DNA of 64,000 nucleotides from Pontederia crassipes (GCA_030549335.1 CM060193.1:62793646-62857645); one strand, 5' to 3'. Shown: positions 1-12,047, counted from the stretch's first letter. Notes: generated from the sequence alone by a model not told the origin. Numbers and translations: made by a program.

Positions 1-1140
1 TCGCATTAATAATACATATAAAATCTTATTATTCACATTGATAATATTATATGTGTTAATACTTATGATTAGACACATTAATAATATCATATTATATTAT
101 GAATATTTTAAGTAAATGGAAGAGAAATATGTATTATATTATAAACTTTAATTTTTAAATTATGATTTTAATTACCGAAGGATACCTCCTTCGAAGTTAT
201 CGAAGGATTTAAAATCCGTCAATACTTCTGAAGGGATCAGTAATTAAAATAATATAATTCATTATCAATATTTATATATAATATCTTATTAATAACATTA
301 ATAATATTATAAGTAGTAATATATATGATTAGAAACATTAATAATATCATATTATATTATGAATATTTTAAGTAAATGTAAGAGAGATATGTATTATATT
401 ATAAACATTAATTTTGAAATGATGATTTTAATTACCGAAGGATAGCTCATTCGGAATTACCGAAGGATTTAAAATCCGTTGGTACTTCTGAAGGGATTTA
501 CCCGTCGGTAATTAAAATAATATTATTCATTATCAATACTTATATATAATATCTTATTATTAACATTAATAATATTATATGTATTAATATATATATGATT
601 AGAAACATTAATAATATCATATTATATTATGAATATTTTAAGTAAATGTAAGAGAGATATGTATTATATTATAAACATTAATTTTTAAATTATGATTTTA
701 ATTACCGAAGGATAGCTCCTTCAGAATTATCGAAGGATTTAAAATCCGTCGATGCTTTTGAAGGGAGTTACCCGTTAGTAATTAAAATAATATTATTCAT
801 TAACAATACTTATATATAATATCTTATTATTAACATTAATAATATTATATGTATTAATATATATGATTAGAAACATTAATAATATCATAATATATTATGA
901 ATATTTTAAGTAAATGTAAGAGAGATATGTATAATATTATAAACATTAATTTTTAAATTATGATTTTAATTACCAAAGGATAGCTCTTTCGGAATTACCG
1001 AAGGTTTCAAAATCCGTCGATACTTCTGAAGGGAGTTACTCGTTAGTAATTAAAATAATATTATTCATTATCAATACTTATATAATATCTTTTTATTAGC
1101 ATTAATAATATTATATGTATTAATATGTACGATTAGAACA
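1..1140. repeat. Internal tandem array, ~260-270 bp unit, about four copies
   Basis: The phrase ATTACCGAAGGATA or a close variant recurs at about 171, 431, 701 and 969, giving unit lengths of 260, 270 and 268 bases. Each unit has a CCGAAGG-rich part followed by an AT-rich part with AACATTAATAATATCAT and AGTAAATG blocks. The related CACTA element at 33872 has the same ingredients in reverse orientation in a less regular arrangement. The array is part of the CACTA body, not a separate satellite. Confidence 0.8.
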
Positions 1141-1852
1141 TTAATAATATCATATTATATTATGAACATTTTAAGTAAATATTATCACTTTTTATAATAC
1201 ATATCTATCTTTCAACATGTTTATATATTCTTTTCTTAATGTATTAATAAATATTATTATTTAATAAGTTATCATTATTTTCTCATAAAACATCTTTATG
1301 TTTTTTTATCTTTTTACTCATTTTCCTATAATATATTTATAGACATAGAATATAGATTATAAATAAATTTAGAATATGAAATTGATAAATTTTAATATGA
1401 ACTAAAATTTTAACATAATGATTATTTTAATATTAATCAAAATATGACTCTCTAAAAATATATTACATAAATATTATTATCAAAATTAATTACCAAAGGG
1501 TGGAGCCTTCGAAATTATCGACGGATTGATGTCCCTCAATAATTTTGAAGGCTAAATCCATCATTAATATTAATCATAAAATATTAAACATATACTTATA
1601 TTATATCACATATATATTATTATTATTATAATTACCAACGGGTATGGCCTTTGAAAGTATCGACGAATTTAAATCCCTCGGTAATTTCGAAGGATATTCC
1701 CGTCGGGTATTTTTCTTCTATAATAAAGAAGGATGTTTTGTCCCTCGGTATTTTGGAAGGTTTTTTAGATCCATCGCAAATGCCGTCGGAAAATGCGAAG
1801 GATTCGTGTCCGTCGAGAACTTTCTATCGCAAATTGACAATTTTTTGTAGTG
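1..1852. mobile_element. CACTA-type DNA element, right part (left end off window)
   Basis: The right terminus is visible at 1842-1852 as a run ending TTTGTAGTG, the reverse complement of the CACTA terminus CACTACAA. The last 80 or so bases, reverse-complemented, match the left end of the complete element at 33872 (same words around the CCTTCGCAT and GACGGCATTTGCGA blocks), so the two are one family in opposite orientation. The body carries many short CCGAAGG / CCTTCGG and GTCGA words, as expected of CACTA subterminal transposase-binding repeats. No transposase is visible, so this copy is non-autonomous. The left end lies before base 1, so the duplication cannot be checked; the 3 bases after the end are TCA. 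Confidence 0.75.
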
Positions 1853-2404
1853 TCATCCGACGAAGTTAAAGAGCCTACACACTTCCTATTGCCTATCAAG
1901 ACCCCTACACAAGTTATGAATGATTTCATCATTGCTGCATAGGGGGTGACAGTTACATTGGAAGGAGGACAAGCGACATAAAGGAAAAAAAAACTCAAGT
2001 GACCCCTCCCTCCCCCGAGACATTGACACTTCAGTGAAGTTTGAGTGAATGTCCCTTGGGGAGGGACGGTTCATTTGAGATGTATCCCTTTGTATCGCCG
2101 CTCCTAACTATAACACAAATGTCGCCCATGTTATAACATGCAATGATGAAGTTTTCGGTAACTTGTTGTCAATACTAAATTGGGATTAACTAACAGTAGA
2201 CGTTGATATATCAATGTTCGAGTGATATACATACTAGACAAGGGCTACATAATGTGAAAGTGATATAGGAATGATATCAATTAATGATATGAATAATTGA
2301 TTTAACTATAATGATATCCTATTTAAGTTATGCTACACAGCAAACAAATGTAGCAACTTGAACATATTACAAAATATTTAATTTAGAATTATCAAATAAT
2401 AATA
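1853..2404. other. Intergenic, no gene; short hairpin
   Basis: No coding signal is seen. An imperfect inverted repeat lies at about 2003-2070: arms of roughly 20 bases beginning CCTCCCTCCCC and ending GGGGAGGGAC, with a loop of about 25 bases. It may be a MITE remnant. No promoter or precursor-RNA feature supports a function. Confidence 0.4.
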
Positions 2405-3036
2405 CACTACAAGAAAACTGTTGAATAGAAACGCACATTAGCGTCGCCAAATCATGAGAGGCTACGTAGATGCCATTAGCGTCTTCCTAGCGACGATATT
2501 GTGTCACGAGTATGCGACGCTAACTGCGTCACCCTAGCTTCAAGTTATGTCGCATTAGCGTTAACGCTAATTTCGACGCCCTAGAGATGCTACTTCACCG
2601 CTATTATCACGCGCGAAAAATATGCATTGTAGCGCTGTATTGGCGTCGATGAGTCGCGACGCTATTTTAGCGTCACAAAAGTTGCGACGCTACCTCGACG
2701 CTAAAGATGGAGCCGATATAGGCGCCGACAACTTCCGCTATTTTGGTGTAGATATTTGCATCGCTAACTAGCATCTCAACATCGACGGTGCTATGATGAC
2801 GCTAGGAAGACACCGAGACACTATAATTTAATGAATAAATAGATTAAATATTCCTAATTACATATATATTTTACCTACATATGTATTCCTATGCTATATG
2901 TTACCTATATTATATGTGTTACCTACGTATATATTCATATACTATATGTTAGCTACATATATGTCCTCCTACACCTTATGTTACATATATTATGTATGTT
3001 ATCTACATATGTAGATTCCTAAGTATATATGTTATT

Positions 3037-3067
<31 letters not shown>

Positions 3068-3258
3068 TCCTAAATACCATATGTTGCATATATGTATTTC
3101 TAACTATATGTGCTACTTACCCCGCCGACTCGTCCTATACCATATGTTACATGTATGTATTATTGATAATTTATTTTTATATTCTTAGTTTATTAGTATC
3201 ACATTTGCGACACTAGCTAGTTAGGCGCTAAGTAGGCACTTTATGGATTAAATATTCC

Positions 3259-3293
<35 letters not shown>

Positions 3294-3690
3294 ATTTATA
3301 TGTTACTTACATACGTATTCCTATATTATATGTGTTACGTACGAATATATTTGTATACTATAGTTAGCTACATTATATGTATTACCTGCACATGTGTCAT
3401 ATACCATATGTTATATATATGTATTATTGATAATTTTTTTTATACTCTTAATCATGAAATTATGAGGGTTGAACTAAGTGACATGCTTTTGCGAGACAAT
3501 AGCGTTGACAAAGCGTCACAATGGCGATGCATGCCATGGCGACGCTAACTTAGAGCCACAACCGCGTCGAGTTAGCGCCGCGAAGCGACATCGATGCTAC
3601 ATTGGCGTCTCATAACTACGACGCTATTTCGTCGCTAACATCAATAGCGCCAAAATAGCGACGCCTTTTTGTGTCGCTAATTGGCATTCT
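2405..3690. mobile_element. CACTA-like element with GCGTCGC subterminal words, right end unclear
   Basis: A CACTACAAGAAAA terminus starts at 2405. It is followed by a dense field of GCGTCGC / GCGACGC words (2440-2810), an AT-rich centre with repeated TATGTTACCTACATA phrases, and a second GCGACGC field (3480-3690). This is the usual layout of a non-autonomous CACTA element: two subterminal repeat fields around a spacer. A clean TTGTAGTG right terminus is not visible near 3690, so the right end is either degraded or displaced by the inverted-repeat element that begins at about 3734. The word vocabulary differs from the other CACTA families in the window. Confidence 0.6.
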
Positions 3691-3733
3691 GCTAACTATG
3701 TACATTCATATATATATATATATGGTTATATGC

Positions 3734-5115
3734 TCCTACGTCGCAGGGGTTTCACGCATGTATACGTCGCACTATTCAAGTCACTGGGAAAACATATTGT
3801 GGAACTCCTCAAAAATCAAGCAGGATTAATGGACAATCTGAGTCTACTGACAAATGAAATAGTTGCATATATTGGTGTATATTTTCTAAAATTATCTTCT
3901 TCTGATCTTTTTAATTAACAAAAAAAGGCACTAAAATGAATGGATAATTGTCAGCGAAGCTCATGTTATCATGCTTATGACGAAATGGAAATAAATTGCA
4001 TGGTTCCCCGTGGATATGATGGAATAACGTATAGCATAGGCAGTCTGGCATTTCATCATGCAACTTGTGGATCCTGACCATTTGTGCTTTTGACAGTACT
4101 GCCCACTCCAAGAGGCACGTAATGCAAGAGTCCTACAACATATTGATTTGCCAACAAAGAAATGGAACAAATGGCACCTTGTCACCACATGCTAAGTTTC
4201 ATCAATCTGCATTACATGACCCTTAAAAGGAATTATAAAATGTTTAATTTGGTCTTTGTTTCCTGTCCATATAATCTTTCTCAATCATGGGGCACCGACG
4301 ACATAGCAAAGGAGGAATATAAAAGGTAACTTACTTTTAGCTCTTGCTTCTCTCCTCCTTGTAAGATCCCATTCTTTTTCCAAGAAGAGACTCCACTCTC
4401 TCTTGTCCATATCAGAGGCCTGAAGCTGGATTATCTCAGCATCATCCAAGCAGTGTTGTTGCTCTATTGGCCTGAAGCTGGATTATCAAGATCTCATCCT
4501 TGAGTTTTTCAATTTGATGAATATGACGAAACAACTCAGTCGCAAGTTGCCCAGCAGTAGCTGCCGTTACTTCTTTTAGACGCACAATTTCATGCTTGTG
4601 AGACAATATTGTATCTTGCAACATGGTAATTTGTTCATCTTGCTCCAAGACTTTGTGCTTCTTTGCGATATGCTCTCTTCTCTCCTGCAGTCTAAAAGAA
4701 ATGTTTTCCTGATTCACTTCGACAACATCATCAATATGATTCTGAAAATGAGGAATCAACGTCAGAACTGTGACCAGAGTCCAGAAAGATGTCAAATCCT
4801 ACAGATCCAACTTGAGATATCATTTTGATTCAGGTGTGGACTCTGAAGAGTTGGTGGTTAAAAAATAATACAAGATCTGCTGCTTGAACCATGAGATGCT
4901 CGAGATGAAACTATTGAAAAGAACACATGGAACCAGTCGCGGCGATGGAAGGAACGAACATGCTAGCAGTAAGGGTTTTTTATTGCTTTATTAAATCAGG
5001 CCGCTGCTCTTCAATCCAACGAATGTGGAGGCACAGAACATGAATGACCGTCCATTTGCATTTGGACGGTTGAACAGTGTGACATATACATGCGTGAAAC
5101 CCCTGCGACTTAGGA
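3734..5115. mobile_element. Terminal-inverted-repeat DNA element carrying a host exon
   Basis: The two ends form an inverted repeat of about 45 bases: 3734-3777, containing GTCGCAGGGGTTTCACGCAT, matches the reverse complement of 5071-5115 with a handful of differences, and the similarity continues weakly into AT-rich flanks. Long inverted repeats around non-transposon coding sequence are typical of Mutator-like Pack elements. The superfamily is an inference, because the AT-rich flanks hide any target duplication. No transposase is present. The centre holds a spliced-looking exon (separate entry). Confidence 0.6.
4442..4741 (-). pseudogene. Captured exon encoding a coiled-coil segment
   Basis: On the minus strand a good acceptor (CATTTTCAG just before 4741) opens a frame of about 99 codons. 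It encodes a charged, heptad-rich helix with strings such as RLQERREHIAKKHKVLEQDE and LFRHIHQIEKLKDEI, and ends at a stop near 4442. The segment lies inside the inverted-repeat element at 3734-5115, which suggests transduplication of a host gene fragment. Just past the stop a 19-base phrase beginning GGCCTGAAGCTGG occurs twice, 52 bases apart (about 4417 and 4469 on the plus strand), marking a small tandem duplication. The parent gene was not recognised. It could alternatively be an exon of a resident gene around which the element formed. Confidence 0.45.
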
Positions 5116-5150
5116 ATATATATATAACCCATATATATATATATATATAT

Positions 5151-5392
5151 AGAGAAATTAGTGTTAGATCAGAACAAATCAATAAATCTCAATCATTATA
5201 ATCATACATCAACGGTCAAGATCGTGAAGATTGGAGTCTCTTGGTTGAACCAGGTTCAAATGAAAAAAAAAAACATGTTCAACCTCTTTTTTAATCTCAT
5301 GAGATGTGAACCATTGATATATCATTATAATGATTGAGATCTACTAATTTGACGGTAAGATCAAAATCTCTGATCTCACACTAATATTCCTC
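5151..5392. mobile_element. Small palindromic MITE
   Basis: The left arm, with ATTAGTGTTAGATCAG and CTCAATCATTATAAT, pairs with the reverse complement of the right arm, which has ATTAGTGTGAGATCAG and CTCAATCATTATAAT, so most of the 240 bp can fold on itself. It is non-coding. AT-rich flanks mask the target duplication and the superfamily cannot be fixed. Confidence 0.65.
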
Positions 5393-6870
5393 ATATATGT
5401 ATGTACATGTATGTATGTATAAACTGCATATGAATATACCCTTATAATTTAAATAGATATATACATATATATATATATAATGTATGTATATATGTATGTT
5501 AAGTCTATATATATATATGTATACGATACATAAAATGAATCAAGATATGAAACAAGTTCTTCTAATAATTTATAAAATTATGTATTTCTAATTTTATAAA
5601 TTAAATATAATAATAACATAAGTTTGTTACTTTTTTTAGCTATGGTTGTTTTTTTTTCAGTTTGTTAAATATAATAATAACACGATCGGCCATGGGAGCG
5701 GCGCACGATAAGCAGAGGGATGGAGCACGATAAAGAGCGGCCATGGCGAATGTTTGGAAATGGGGCGAGCGATTCACGGCAGCGGGTTGGTGGGTGTTTA
5801 TAAGGTCTGATGCTCCTGCGGATCACCTTTTTGTGTCATTTGCTTGTAAGAGCTAAAAAATAATTGGACTTCTTTTCATGTGTTTTTTTTCAAGTCTAAA
5901 AATAATTAACCTAAAAACGCAATTGTTTTTTGGATAAGTTTTATTTACCAAAAATATTATATATGCCGTCATGAATATTGTTTATACAAAGTAAAGGGAA
6001 ATATATAGGCAAACATAAATGAATTATTTTAATGAAATAAAGGAATGGTGTGTGTGTGAGGGTATTAAAACCTATTTCTTATTTTATATTTCTTAATTAA
6101 TTTAAGTATGCATATATTAAACACATTTACATATGTGATTATTTTTATCAGTTAAGAAAAGATGAAATCCTCCTCGAGTTCTTAAATTGGGGATAGACTA
6201 TTAGATTTTCACCAAATTAGTTAATTGATTTCAAGATTTTCTATAAATTTTTACAGCACAAAAAATCTCAAATTTAAGAATAAATGATTTTAAGTTATAT
6301 TTTAAAGATATTTTTCTTTTATATCTTATCCATACGATAGAATAGGAGCGAACCATACGACAACGAAAAGTTTGGCTATTTTTGCGAGTGCTACTTATTT
6401 CAATAATTTATCATTTAGTTCTGATTTAACAGTGAATTTATTTACACATAGATCCAAAACACAACAAGGGGATTGATCCAATGCTAAATAATATGATTTA
6501 ACAGTGAATTTATTTACATATAGTGCAATGTCAAGTTAATTTTTTTATCATGTAATTCTATTGTTTGTCAACTCGGTTGAGGTCTTCCTCTTGATACCAA
6601 TATTAATATGAACTTGTGTAGAATATTTTGGAATGATTAAGGATGCTCGAAAAATAATTTTATGATCTAAGAAAAGAAACTACGGTAGGCAGTAGTTATA
6701 TTCATCATTTAAAATTTAAGAATTTTTAAATAGAAACTTTTGTTGCTATCATAGCTGTGATCATATTATTTGCATTGAGAATTTTTTTTCTAGGTTACAA
6801 AGGAAATCATGAACTTAATGCAACAAAATAAAAGATAACTTAAAAATAAGATGATACATAAATCTCATTA
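5393..6870. other. AT-rich intergenic sequence, nothing identified
   Basis: Sequence rich in A/T with ATGT and TATA simple-sequence stretches (5395-5540). A short GC-richer patch at 5690-5830 contains no convincing frame. No RNA gene, LTR or terminal repeat was seen. Confidence 0.5.
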
Positions 6871-6871
6871 C

Positions 6872-7050
6872 AACAACAACAACAAAGCCTTATCCCACTA
6901 GGTGGGGTCGGCTACATGGATCATACGACGCCAATTTGTTGATCCATATTCATAAGATTCGACAGGGTTTTACGCTGGCTGTCGAGGCCTAACACAACCC
7001 TCCTCCTTTATCCGGGCTTGGGACCGGCTATAAAACATAGGCGGAGTTTA
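6872..7050 (-). mobile_element. Au-type SINE, copy 1
   Basis: In minus orientation the element runs from a region with CCCAAGCCCGGATAAAGGAG through GGGTTGTGTTAGGC and ACCCTGTCGAATCTTATGAA to a 3' end of TTG repeats, read on the plus strand as CAACAACAACAAAGCC. This matches the known layout of plant Au SINEs: a tRNA-related head, a conserved body and a (TTG)n tail. It is non-coding and was mobilised by LINE machinery. Its own target duplication was not found, possibly because copy 2 landed at its edge. Confidence 0.8.
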
Positions 7051-7062
7051 TTAACAAGAACA

Positions 7063-7242
7063 ACAATAACAACAACAAAGCCTTATCCCACTAGGTGGGG
7101 TCGGCTGCATGGATCATATGACGCCAATTCGTTGATCCATGTTCATAAGATTCGACAGGGTTTTACGCTGGCTGTCGGGACCTAACACAACCCTCCTCCT
7201 TTATCCGGGCTTGGGACCGATTATAAAACATAGGCGGAGTTG
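7063..7242 (-). mobile_element. Au-type SINE, copy 2, with 12-bp target duplication
   Basis: A second, nearly identical SINE in the same orientation, 12 bases from copy 1. It is flanked by the exact 12-base direct repeat TTAACAAGAACA at 7051-7062 and 7243-7254, the mark of LINE-type target-primed integration. The pair differs by only a few bases over about 175, so both insertions look fairly recent. Confidence 0.85.
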
Positions 7243-7286
7243 TTAACAAGAACATAGTGACTAAAATGGATGCAAATGTATCTTAC

Positions 7287-7439
7287 CTAGTGTCCTCCCC
7301 TCAAGGACAACAGCAGCATGTCGATTAAGATCTTGTGAAAGAGTCCTCTTTACAAAATCATTATCAACATCAGAAGTTTCTTTTCCGCCATCACGATGCA
7401 TCAGAAGGTTAACATTTGTTGACCAAGAAGTAATAAAAT
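7287..7439 (-). CDS. Candidate exon of an unidentified gene
   Basis: On the minus strand a stretch bounded by TTATCCAG (acceptor, 7440-7442) and CTAG|GTAAGA (donor at 7286-7285) is open for about 50 codons. It encodes a normal-looking soluble peptide with FITSWSTNVNLLMHRDGG and KRTLSQDLNRHAAVVLEG. Both splice sites fit plant consensus. The product was not recognised and no partner exons were identified in 7.4-8.5 kb, so this may be an exon of a neighbouring gene, an alternative 3' exon of the FEX transcription unit, or a captured fragment. It lies about 1.2 kb beyond the FEX stop, next to the SINE pair. Confidence 0.35.
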
Positions 7440-7442
7440 CTG

Positions 7443-8520
7443 GATAAAAGATTTTCTTCCATTTCAGAGATTCTCACATTGCTGTCTAGCTCTCTAGCAA
7501 ATCATTGTTCCTGATATGAAAGTGAAAGTGGCCGGATGGAGTTTTCCTCCAAACCGGAGGGTCACAGGGGGATATCCACTGTTGAAGAAAAAGTGGACAT
7601 CAGCAGGAATTGAGTGAGAAAAATATGATGAGTGGTATAATGGCTGGGCTCAGTTTCTTTTATAAGAAGACCTCAAAAAGGTTTTAAATAATGATCCTAG
7701 AAAAAAGGCCTGAAGCATAAGAAACCTCAGAATTTCAACCTGAAGCGTAATATGAAATCCTCGATGATGTCAATCACCATCATGAAAACAGGTACAAAAC
7801 ACATCAACTGCATAAATCATCAGGGTACACATAATGGCAGGTTCGGACGAACTCTTAAAAGACAAACCCTCCTATGTAAACATGTCTTTTTGAACAACTG
7901 CCTATATGGAAAGTAGCATCAAGTATCAACCATATTGCTAGACAACCTTCCTTGTATAACAAAGAGAACTGCAATTGGGTCCTAAAGAAACTTGAACTGT
8001 TCCAAAACTTTTCAATATAATTGATAAGTCAGTCAGAGAAGTTTATTTCACAGTTTGCTGATACACTAAAAGAAACCAGTTTGCAACCCGAAATATTATG
8101 TGTGTTAGGTGTGTGATATATGCATCAGTTTGTAGTGAAATCACATGCAACTCAAAGTCTAGTGAAATCACATAAATCTCATTAGTGGGAATCAAATTCG
8201 AGACTTCTTGAACTATGAGTTCAGAGATGGGCTAATGGGTATCTTCCTAATTTGTAATGACAATTGATGATATGGGACAAAAAAATCATATAACAATTGG
8301 AGCTCTAAAATTCTCATGCAATAAAAGCCAAAATTTCAGGAGCTATGTGATGAATCTTTTGATGGATAATGTCTGCTAATAGATATCAAAAGTCTGTCAC
8401 TATATAAAAATTTTATCTACATTCCGCTTATGAATGCTGAATCCTTAATATAGTTTTGTTTGCCATACTTGCCGGAGAAGGAAAACCTCCTGAGTGATTG
8501 AATGCCTTCAAATTCTGTGA
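7443..8520. other. Non-coding stretch between candidate exon and FEX 3' end
   Basis: Moderately AT-rich sequence without an inverted or direct repeat that I can see. It may include introns or the 3' flank of the neighbouring gene. No coding exon could be supported. Confidence 0.4.
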
Positions 8521-8528
8521 ATCTCTTC

Positions 8529-8534
8529 TTTATT
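8529..8534 (-). terminator. Poly(A) signal AATAAA for the FEX gene
   Basis: TTTATT on the plus strand reads AATAAA on the minus strand, about 145 bases after the FEX stop codon. This is a plausible near-upstream element for 3' end formation. Position and hexamer are the only evidence. Confidence 0.4.
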
Positions 8535-8678
8535 TCTGATGATCGCAATGAAGTAGATGCAAATTATTTTGTTTGAACCAGATTTAGGTAACTGTTCAGA
8601 ATAGTCAGCATATAACATAGTCTTCTGTCTCTTGCAACTTTTTCTCCACCCAAGCAACGAAAGGGGGTTGAACTGCTT

Positions 8679-11208
8679 TTATCTGTAATGCTTTGTCCAT
8701 ACAGGTACTGAGTATATAAGAGTTCCCAATGCAAATGATGGTATTATGGTGGAGCTGATATAAGCAACAGCTCTCCAGTTGTGCCCAGACTTCCACATGC
8801 CATAGACCTCAGCAGCAAAGGTAGAAACAGTACTCAGACACCCCAGGAAACCCAGCTGCAGTCCACTTACAATGATTGTGCATCTTCTTGTGTCTACCTG
8901 AATCAGAGACAGTTATTAGTTTTGCATAGATACAGTCTGAAACAGTTATGGTATGGAGCAGGAGATAGGAGTAACATCCTCAAAATTATGAAATCTGGCT
9001 TTGGAATTTTCTAGTAGAAATTTTTGCATACCGCTTTGCTGACAGTTGCAAGTGCTGCCATGATGCATGCAGCTGAGACATTGGCCAACCAGGTCCCAAT
9101 AGGAAGCCACTTCAGCCTGCGGTCTCTTCCTACGCCTCGTCCGTTAAGTCTTGCCAGGCGCCACCGAATCCATACGCCCGGTGGCCCCGCAAAGAATGAC
9201 AACCAAAGCTTACCACCTTCCTCAAGGTCATCCAGCTTTCTTTTGAAGAAAATCCCACTCAGAATCCATATCAGACACAGTATCAACAGCATCAAAGCCA
9301 TCATGAATATCTTCTTATGATAAGTGTTCACCCCCCAGAGCTTCCATTTGATTCTTCTTCTCTTTGAAATATTTGCAAACCAACTCAAGATTGATTGGCG
9401 AATGAAACTTGCACATACAACTCCATAGGAAACAGCAGGTTTGAGAAGTTCTATGCCTACATGTTTAGAAAGATGACAGTGCCGATAAATGAAACTAGTC
9501 AGGAAAGATAAGGAAAGAACTCCACAAGCTTTGTTGATCTCAATCATACCAAGTAAAATGCCGGCGATGGCATGCACCCAATGTCCCTTGGAAGACAATT
9601 CAAGGACTTCCTGGTTCCATCCACTGAAGGTGGTGAGGCTGCCCAGGAACCCTGTGGACAACCCAACTAGCAAATGATCAGATACAAGGTGTATATCTCC
9701 CTTGAACACAAATCCAATCCATCCCATCAGGAAGGAGCCCAACTGTTGGGAAGGACATTAAGTATTTATCAGCTGCATTATGTTGGAACTTCTGCGAGAA
9801 ATAAATGGATACAGAACAACCATAACATACCACATTTGAGATGAGATCAAGAAAAAATGCATTGCGAGCCCCTCCAGTCAAAGCAATGCCATCGGGGCCG
9901 AAGAGCTTTTGCAGTAAGTACCGAGTCCAGACCTAGAAATCAATTAGAAGATCAAAACATGCTTCAGAAATAGGATGCATAAATAAAATTTCGTATGTCC
10001 TCAAGAACAAAATTCATTCGTCTCAACACTGGTATCTCTTCCTCCCGAAAGCCAACATCTTTGAGTAAAATGGGAGACATGAACAGATTTAATAGATTAT
10101 GAAAGAACTGGGATGATGAGTTTATGGCATAGTTATGACATATGGAAAGTGAAACTTTTGCAAAATGGATGAGAATTTAGGCTTCTAAACATATGAACTA
10201 AGCTTTGTAAGAAAATAATCCATATTCATAAATCACTGACACAAATAAGAAGCTAGAGATTCTTCGGGGGTAACTTAAAATAATTGAGAAAAGAGTTTTG
10301 CACCAATAATGAACAAAACAAGTGTTATTCTCCAACTAAAAAGCATGTGGTTAACAATAAGAAATTTCTTCCCGGAAAAAGGAATTTTACCCCAAGAATT
10401 CCGAATACTGCTAAATGTATCAGATAAGAAATCTTGTCCAGGTATGGAGGAAGTTTTTCATTCTTATCCTGCGAAAAACGAGAGAGATTCAGAGATATAG
10501 ATATAGCTTTGAGAAGAAACTCATAGTAGTTAAACTGGAGCCACTTGACTAAACTCATACCGAACTTGCTGATAACTGGTCCTTCTCATTTGAGGATAGG
10601 ATGGCATCTGTTGGCAGAGGAGAAGTGATTTCTTCTTCTAAGGGTGTTGCAAGTGATGGCAAGATCGACTCATTCAACTTGGAACCAAATGACAGAACCA
10701 ATGCATCGTCAGAGAAAGCTACAAATGCACCATCATCATCCTTTTCATCGGTGCCTACTCGGCTCCCTCTACATCCCACTTGGGCTAATGAACTATCTAT
10801 CTTACTCATTAGCTCCTGAGGAAGTTCATCAGCATCAAATGTTCTTTCTTCGCCATCTATCCGAAGGCTAATTGAGTGCCTTCCCCAGGAATTCCTGCTA
10901 CTTGTTCTACTCAGTGAATCATGTCTAACAGGTATGCCAATGCCGATTACTTGATCAGCAGCAGATCTTCCAATTGAACTGGTCCTGCTAGGAAGACCCC
11001 CTACTATCAGTCTAGGCTGAGTAGAAGAAACACTAAGAGAACTGAATTGCAGGGGTACGGACCTGTCCAATGACACAGTCCTGAAATTCTTCTGATCAGA
11101 GGAGTCTAAGCTGTATCTTCGAGATTTTTGAGACGAGGAAACACTGTTACTCTTGTTAAGAGCATCCATCGCTGGAAGCTCTCGTGCCTGGTGATTATCC
11201 TGTTCCAT
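8679..11208 (-). CDS. FEX: Fluoride export protein, CrcB/FEX family (spliced, 5 coding exons)
   Basis: Coding exons on the minus strand are 11208-10561, 10468-10391, 9932-9831, 9742-9032 and 8897-8679, all with GT-AG introns in phase 0, giving about 585 residues. The first 216 residues are Ser-rich and probably disordered. CrcB half 1 spans about 228-340, with SNVLGSFLMGW built across the exon 3/4 join (Asn275) and GFLGSLTTFSGW at 307-318. Half 2 spans about 485-580, with WLPIGTWLANVSAACIMAA (Asn497) and GFLGCLSTVSTF at 529-540, and it ends VPVWTKHYR before TAA. The paired Asn and TTFS / STVSTF signatures are those of fluoride channels. In the known family, two-domain eukaryotic FEX proteins sit in the plasma membrane and let toxic fluoride out of the cell. 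The N-terminal exon looks long for the family. All frames are intact, so the gene is probably active. No operon-like partner is expected. Confidence 0.92.
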
Positions 11209-12047
11209 GTGTCTGAAACATGCACATATGTATCATCAGCTCTACGAGTACCATAGAACCGCCCATAATTGCAAAAGAAAGAAAGTTTCCTGTACCAAAT
11301 GCCACGGTGTAATTGAACCTGAACAGACCCATGCCAGATAAAACTCAAAAGCTGTCTTGGTATATTAACCAAACAGTAGTTTCAACAGAATCGAAGGATA
11401 AAAATAATATTTCTCCATAATTAAGAAACATATGTTTCTCGGTACCATAATTGGATCAATCGATCCCCTTTTCAGGGTGAATATATATGCATTTCGCTAG
11501 AGTGTAGCATCAAATGGACAACCCCACCACACAATATTCAGCTACGTTAGATAGACCCACCCAGCAGATGTTTAAACTGTAATGGATGTGATTTAACCTT
11601 TTTGCTATACCTTTCCGTAAGGTGCTTTTGCTTTCAGAATAATAACATAAACAAAAGGCTTCGCATCCCAATTGAAAAGAAAACAAAAAAGAAAAACAAA
11701 TGAACAACGCGCAACTCTATTCTGTTTCACAAAGGAGCAGAGCAGAGATGTCACTGATCTCCACCTAGAATTCATGCTTTTCCTGCGTTCTGCTTGGGAT
11801 CGACAAGCAAATTTCTCCAATAATCAGAACAGCGGAAGCTGCTTTCATGTATTGAAAGAAGAAGAAGAAAAGGAATTATTCAAAAAAGAACTATTTAGCT
11901 GGTTCACCGTTTCGGGAGGACAAGAAATCCAACTTATCTGTTAAGTTACACAACAGGGAAATGACTCAAATAATTGGGGGTGAAAACAGTGATGAACTGT
12001 TTCCATGAGTTCTCACGGAAATTAGTCTGGAAAAGAATTAAAAAGAC

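Noticed and set aside
1-1140. CRISPR-like array
   Set aside because: Unit length of 260-270 bp, no conserved short repeat with unique spacers, and plant transposon context.
2003-2070. MicroRNA precursor from the GGGGAGGGAC hairpin
   Set aside because: Arms of about 20 bases with mismatches are too short for a plant precursor and no conserved mature sequence was recognised.
2992-3548. Frames encoding Tyr/Ile-rich peptides near 3.0-3.5 kb
   Set aside because: Translated TATA/TGTA simple sequence inside the CACTA-like element.
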